From: Amaurobius ferox
Taxonomy: Eukaryota; Arthropoda; Arachnida; Araneae; Amaurobiidae
Length of the DNA: 64,000 nucleotides
Assembly (NCBI GenBank): GCA_951213105.1
Contig: OX578136.1
Span: forward strand, 69,425,230-69,489,229
Direction of reading: 5' to 3'
Part shown: piece after piece, positions 60,323 to 64,000 of the stretch
Layout: each line of letters starts with the position of its first letter
Numbering within the stretch: position 1 is the first letter of the stretch
Program-made: the position numbers and the translations under genes
Notes under the pieces: model-generated
Told to the model about the DNA's origin: nothing
The model's database searches: none
The model's input: the letters and a program-made list of their open reading frames with translations, nothing else

Positions 60323-61184
60323 AAAAATGTTGAATATGTATATTGTAACAAAAGTTACGTTAAGCGGTCTTACGCGAAGGAGTTTACTGCTGCATCCGGA
60401 CAGAAATTCCGTAGGAAAGCATTGTTTAAACCAAGACTATTTAATTTTTAAAAGTTCAGAAAAGTTCTTTGGCTTTATTTAATTTTAGCACATTAGTAAA
60501 TGAGGTATAATAAACAGAAACCAACTAAGAATTTCTTTTAAATTTAATGCACTTGAATAAAAGTAAATGCTGTTGCAAAATATAGCAATAATTTATATAG
60601 TCTAGACTTCCTAACCTTGAATAGAGTCAAATATATAATATCAATTAGAAGTAGCTAATGTATATACCTACATCACAACTCACAAAGCCTTCATAATTGG
60701 TTGGGTTCTACATCCTGAATATCTCTTAAAATAAGTTCTATGGGTAAGAACTTGGCTATTGCAGTTTAGTCCAGACTGAGTTTAATCTTTATGGCATTTG
60801 AGGACTGCTGCTCGGAAGAACTGTATTTATCCAATTTCAGAGGTTCACAAAATTGCTGCAAAGAGCAAGTTTTATTGCCTGTCACCTTTGCAGGTATGGG
60901 TCATTCTATTCTGACAAAATTATAACATTCTAAAAATCGTCCATGTATTTTGTTACTTATAATAGAAATTCGATCATAACCGACGTAGCAACTATAAATA
61001 TAACCTAAAGAACATGAATACTAAAGTTGCTATTTTTAAATTGTAGCAACAAATCAATAAAGAAAAGTGGAGATGAAAGACATAGAAAATTTTGAATCTT
61101 ATATTTCGAGGCAAGCAGTCATATTCCAACTATCTTTTCCAATGTAAAACCATCGGGTGGCATTACCATTAATTTTCGTCTATA
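60323..61184. other. Unassigned AT-rich sequence
   Basis: No feature seen. Confidence 0.5.
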
Positions 61185-61251
61185 GAGGGTGATTAAAAAA
61201 AGATGGGCCAAACTTTACGAGGTGGTAGTATACACTAAACCAAACATTTTT

Positions 61252-62029
61252 ACTTTCCCTGCAATACATGGTAATGTATAGGAAAAGTATTGGAATCATG
61301 TCGAAAATTGCAACTCGAGTTTTCGACGAATCTACACGTTTCAAGACCTCTAGAATACGAAAAAACCATTTTTAGCGTGACGTCTGTGTGTGTGTCTGTG
61401 TGTCTGTGTGTCTGTCTGTCTGTGCAGATTTTGTATTCACTCTAACTAAAAAACTAATGGACCAAATTTTACAAAATTTGGTAGGTTAGTCACTTGTGAG
61501 CGAGTCTGGCTCTGATTAGTTTTGGGTACGATTTGGAATAAAAGAATCCGTCTCCTTTTGCGAAATGGCTTGCAAAAGCTTGTATCCACTCTAACTGAAA
61601 AACTACTGGACCAAATTTCACAAAATTCGGTAGAAGAGTTACTTGTGGGTTACCCTAGTGCTGATTAGATTTTGGTACGATTCGGAAAAAATAAACTGCC
61701 TTTTTTTGCAAAATGGCCCGCAAAAATCGTCGAAATCTAAACTAAAGAACTAGGTATACTCCAATATATCCATTAAATGCTCGTTTAATGCGTACCTTTT
61801 AATACTGCGTAATTTTTAACGACGAAAATAATAAGACCAACCCCATTACACTAGGACTAGCCGTTCTCGAGATATTTTAGTTTTCCGTATTTTCTCTACG
61901 CCACCTTTGAAAATAAGTCCCGTTACCGAATGAGAACGAAAATTGAATTAAAAGTGAAATAAATTTAATTAAAATAAAGAGAACGTTAATATAAGTCTGT
62001 AGGGAAAGTCATGTGCTGCTCACATCCAA
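61252..62029 (+). repeat. Family B repeat B9, full copy
   Basis: A full B inserted in the mariner terminal repeat, with T-runs on both sides (61247-61251 and 62030-62035). P1 copies are 149 bp apart. Confidence 0.9.
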
Positions 62030-62302
62030 TTTTTTGTCATAGTTTGCAAGGTCGGAAATGAAACTTAAAAGCATTACAGAGCAGTCACTCGTTGGGGAAC
62101 GGCTACTCCGCAAACTTAAAAGCGTCATTATGGTTGTCATTTTCTGGTTGAAGGAGAAAGCCACGTATGCAGAATTCATCTGGGGAAGAAGAAACCGTAT
62201 GCAAATTTTCGTAACACCGAATGCAAGGTCTTATCAGTTTACAACAGTTATTCGCAGCTCCACTTTTGAGATGATGGAAGTATTTATTTACAAATAGGGA
62301 AA

Positions 62303-62520
62303 AAGCCGATATCCATTTCATCCACGGATCTTCTTTTTGTGGGGATATCTCAAGAGGCTCGCCTATGACACTCACCTTTAATGTGAAGAGGAACTCGTCA
62401 CCAGATTTTCGGTCGCTGCTTCCCAAAGTGCGCGAGATGCTTGGTATGTTACAGAGAGTTCGTCAATCCCTCCATCGCCACTGTGAGCCCTGCATTCAGG
62501 TTTGCGATCGCTCTTTTGAG
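62303..62520 (+). pseudogene. mariner transposase fragment (C-terminal part)
   Basis: A plus-strand reading gives IFFLWGYLKRLAYDT, the segment after the third catalytic Asp of mariner-like transposases, followed by a degraded tail. The catalytic Asp itself is not preserved and the rest of the protein is missing. Frames at 62058-62297 (+) and 62103-62426 (-) lie in the same relic and look incidental. Confidence 0.6.
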
Positions 62521-62788
62521 CCATTACTGTAATTATTATTTTTCAAATTTTATTTTATAACTTCTTTATTTTATAACTTAACTTCTTCTTTATTTTATAA
62601 CTTCTTTATTTTATAACTTAACATAAAGTCATTCTTGTGTTTTCGCCTCACCTAGTCGGTTTCACCATTAAGCGCCCATTGGCGCCTTTACATTTCATTT
62701 CCGACCCGGTAAACTATGGCGCAAAATGCTTGATTTGGTGTGTACTACCCCTTCGTAAAATTGGGCCCATCTTGTTTTAATCACTTTT

Positions 62789-64000
62789 TATAAAAAGTCT
62801 GTGAACATGATTTTCATATTTGAATATCAGTTTTTTAATTAAAAATGACTTAAAATTGCTAACGAAAACAGAAATAAATTTTAATTATATGGTCTTCATA
62901 TTTGTTTATTCTAAAAATTTTGCAATTTGTTAAAATAATGAAACTTTCAACATTTCGGGATGTGACGTTTTAATGATTTAACATATTTTCAGACAAGCAT
63001 TTTTTAAAGATGTATTAGCTTGTCTTAAAGCTTGTCTTGAGTTAAATTACTCCTTTAGATTTTTATAAACCAGAAACCAAACATATTTTTTGTCTCAGTT
63101 ATTCGAATAATTCATTCAGCTTCATATGTATAAAATTTCAAATTGAAATATTTAGTGCACTTTTAAGCAACATTAGTGTGTAATTTAAGAATCTCATCAT
63201 TAAGTATTTATTTTTTTTATCATTTTAGGTTTTTTATTTTGGAGGAGGGGGTGAATGAGATCATATACTAAGGGAATTTAAGACCGATGAAGAAAATGGA
63301 AATTGTACTTATTGAAATAGAATATGTCTGCATATTTTTGCTGTTGCAAAGCCGAAACTTGTTGAAAGGGATTTATTTTCCGTGAGAATTTATTCTTGAA
63401 TGTATTCACTATGCTGAATTGAATAATATATTACTGAATACTGGTACGGTTAAATAGCAAATGGAATATATTTCTGACTGGTTCGAAATCAGGCTTAATA
63501 ATATAATTCCTGTATTTGCATTATGCGTCTTCATCCATATATTAATAACAGGGGATCGGAACATCACGAAAAAATATTAACATCATGTAAAGTTAAAAAA
63601 AATTGAAATAATAGACGGTTTTCTTTCAGTTAGATGGCACGAATATACTCTAAATTTTAGAGTATATTCGTCTAAAACATGTATCGGAATTCTCAGCTGC
63701 TGTTTCTAATACGTCAGACGATGATAGCAGCCTTTGTTTTTATCAATCGCAGGACTTCGCGTTCTTCTAGCGTAAAACAGTTCTTGAACAATATTTTTCT
63801 TGCTATTCTCTATTTTTCTATTCTTATGAGAGTTCCACTGAGGAGTCTCAGAAAAAATACACATACACTAAAAAACTTCTAATAATTTACCAATTACGAC
63901 ATTAGTGAAGCGTATTTGAGAAGCTAGATCTATTGCAAATAAAAAGAGATTAGTAAAAGCCTTTCATTTTCAATTAGTATTAGTTGTCTGAAATAGGAAC
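62789..64000. other. Unassigned AT-rich sequence
   Basis: It contains a perfect short palindrome at 63639-63671. A 67-codon frame at 63679 shows no recognised domain. Confidence 0.5.
63639..63671. repeat. Perfect 16-bp palindrome
   Basis: ACGAATATACTCTAAA is followed after one base by its exact complement; it could form a strong hairpin. Confidence 0.9.

Larger units (their letters stand above)
61185..62788 (+). mobile_element. mariner-like relic with a B copy in its left terminal repeat
   Basis: The left end GAGGGTGATTAAAAAAAGAT and the right end ATCTTGTTTTAATCACTTTT are inverted. The match continues through GATGGGCC, the CAAACTTTACGAGG region and, beyond the inserted B copy, CATAGTTTGC and GGTCGGAAATGAAA. 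TA lies next to both ends. The element outside B is ~0.8 kb. Confidence 0.75.

Overview
The window looks like a gene-poor, AT-rich piece of an arthropod nuclear genome. A spider or other arachnid is my best guess, from the style of the repeats and from transposase and retroelement fragments that resemble families I know from spider genomes. This is inference and could not be tested. I found no convincing host protein-coding gene. Nearly every open frame is short, low in complexity, or lies inside a repeat, and everything recognisable as protein belongs to a mobile-element relic.

Layout. 1-3.5 kb: an antisense BEL/Pao retrotransposon pol relic, split by a family A repeat and by a 59-bp micro-insertion. 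4-6.8 kb: a small CTAGTATAT satellite and a family B repeat. 6.8-11.3 kb: three head-to-tail family C repeats. 11.3-13.5 kb: an ACGGTA-rich element, a ~710-bp inverted repeat and an antisense family A fragment. 14.6-15 kb: tRNA-like tandem units (family E). 16.7-18.2 kb: antisense family C copies carrying a second micro-insertion. 20.2-21.8 kb: a complete but dead mariner/IS630-type transposon. 25.4-28 kb: families D and A. 29.2-32.7 kb: a third micro-insertion, two more family E loci and an RNase H-like relic. 34-38.9 kb: antisense D copies, one nested in C. 42.2-43.1 kb: an 842-bp mariner-type MITE. 43.6-46.7 kb: a diverged A relative, a tRNA-headed SINE (family F) and an A copy. 48.3-62.8 kb: a nest of A and B copies with a 148-bp tandem array, a recent ~2-kb duplication at an offset of 4378 bp, a GTCAC-rich MITE and a mariner relic with a B copy inside one terminal repeat.

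Three patterns stand out. First, a 58-59 bp micro-element (called M here) occurs three times, each flanked by a 13-15 bp target-site duplication. In two cases the host repeat shows that the duplicated bases were single copy before insertion. M matches the 3' end of the tRNA-headed SINE at 44.7 kb, so it looks like an ultra-short SINE derivative with two fixed ends. Second, the otherwise different families A, B, C and D, plus a 143-bp mini-relative at 52.3 kb, carry the same ~40-bp phrase (P1) at the same internal spacing, next to TG or CTGT repeats. Where P1 is repeated it recurs every 147-150 bp. Third, families A, B and the mini-relative share an end architecture: a 5' hairpin whose arm recurs near the 3' end, with both element ends in T-runs. 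Family names A-N and M are my own labels.
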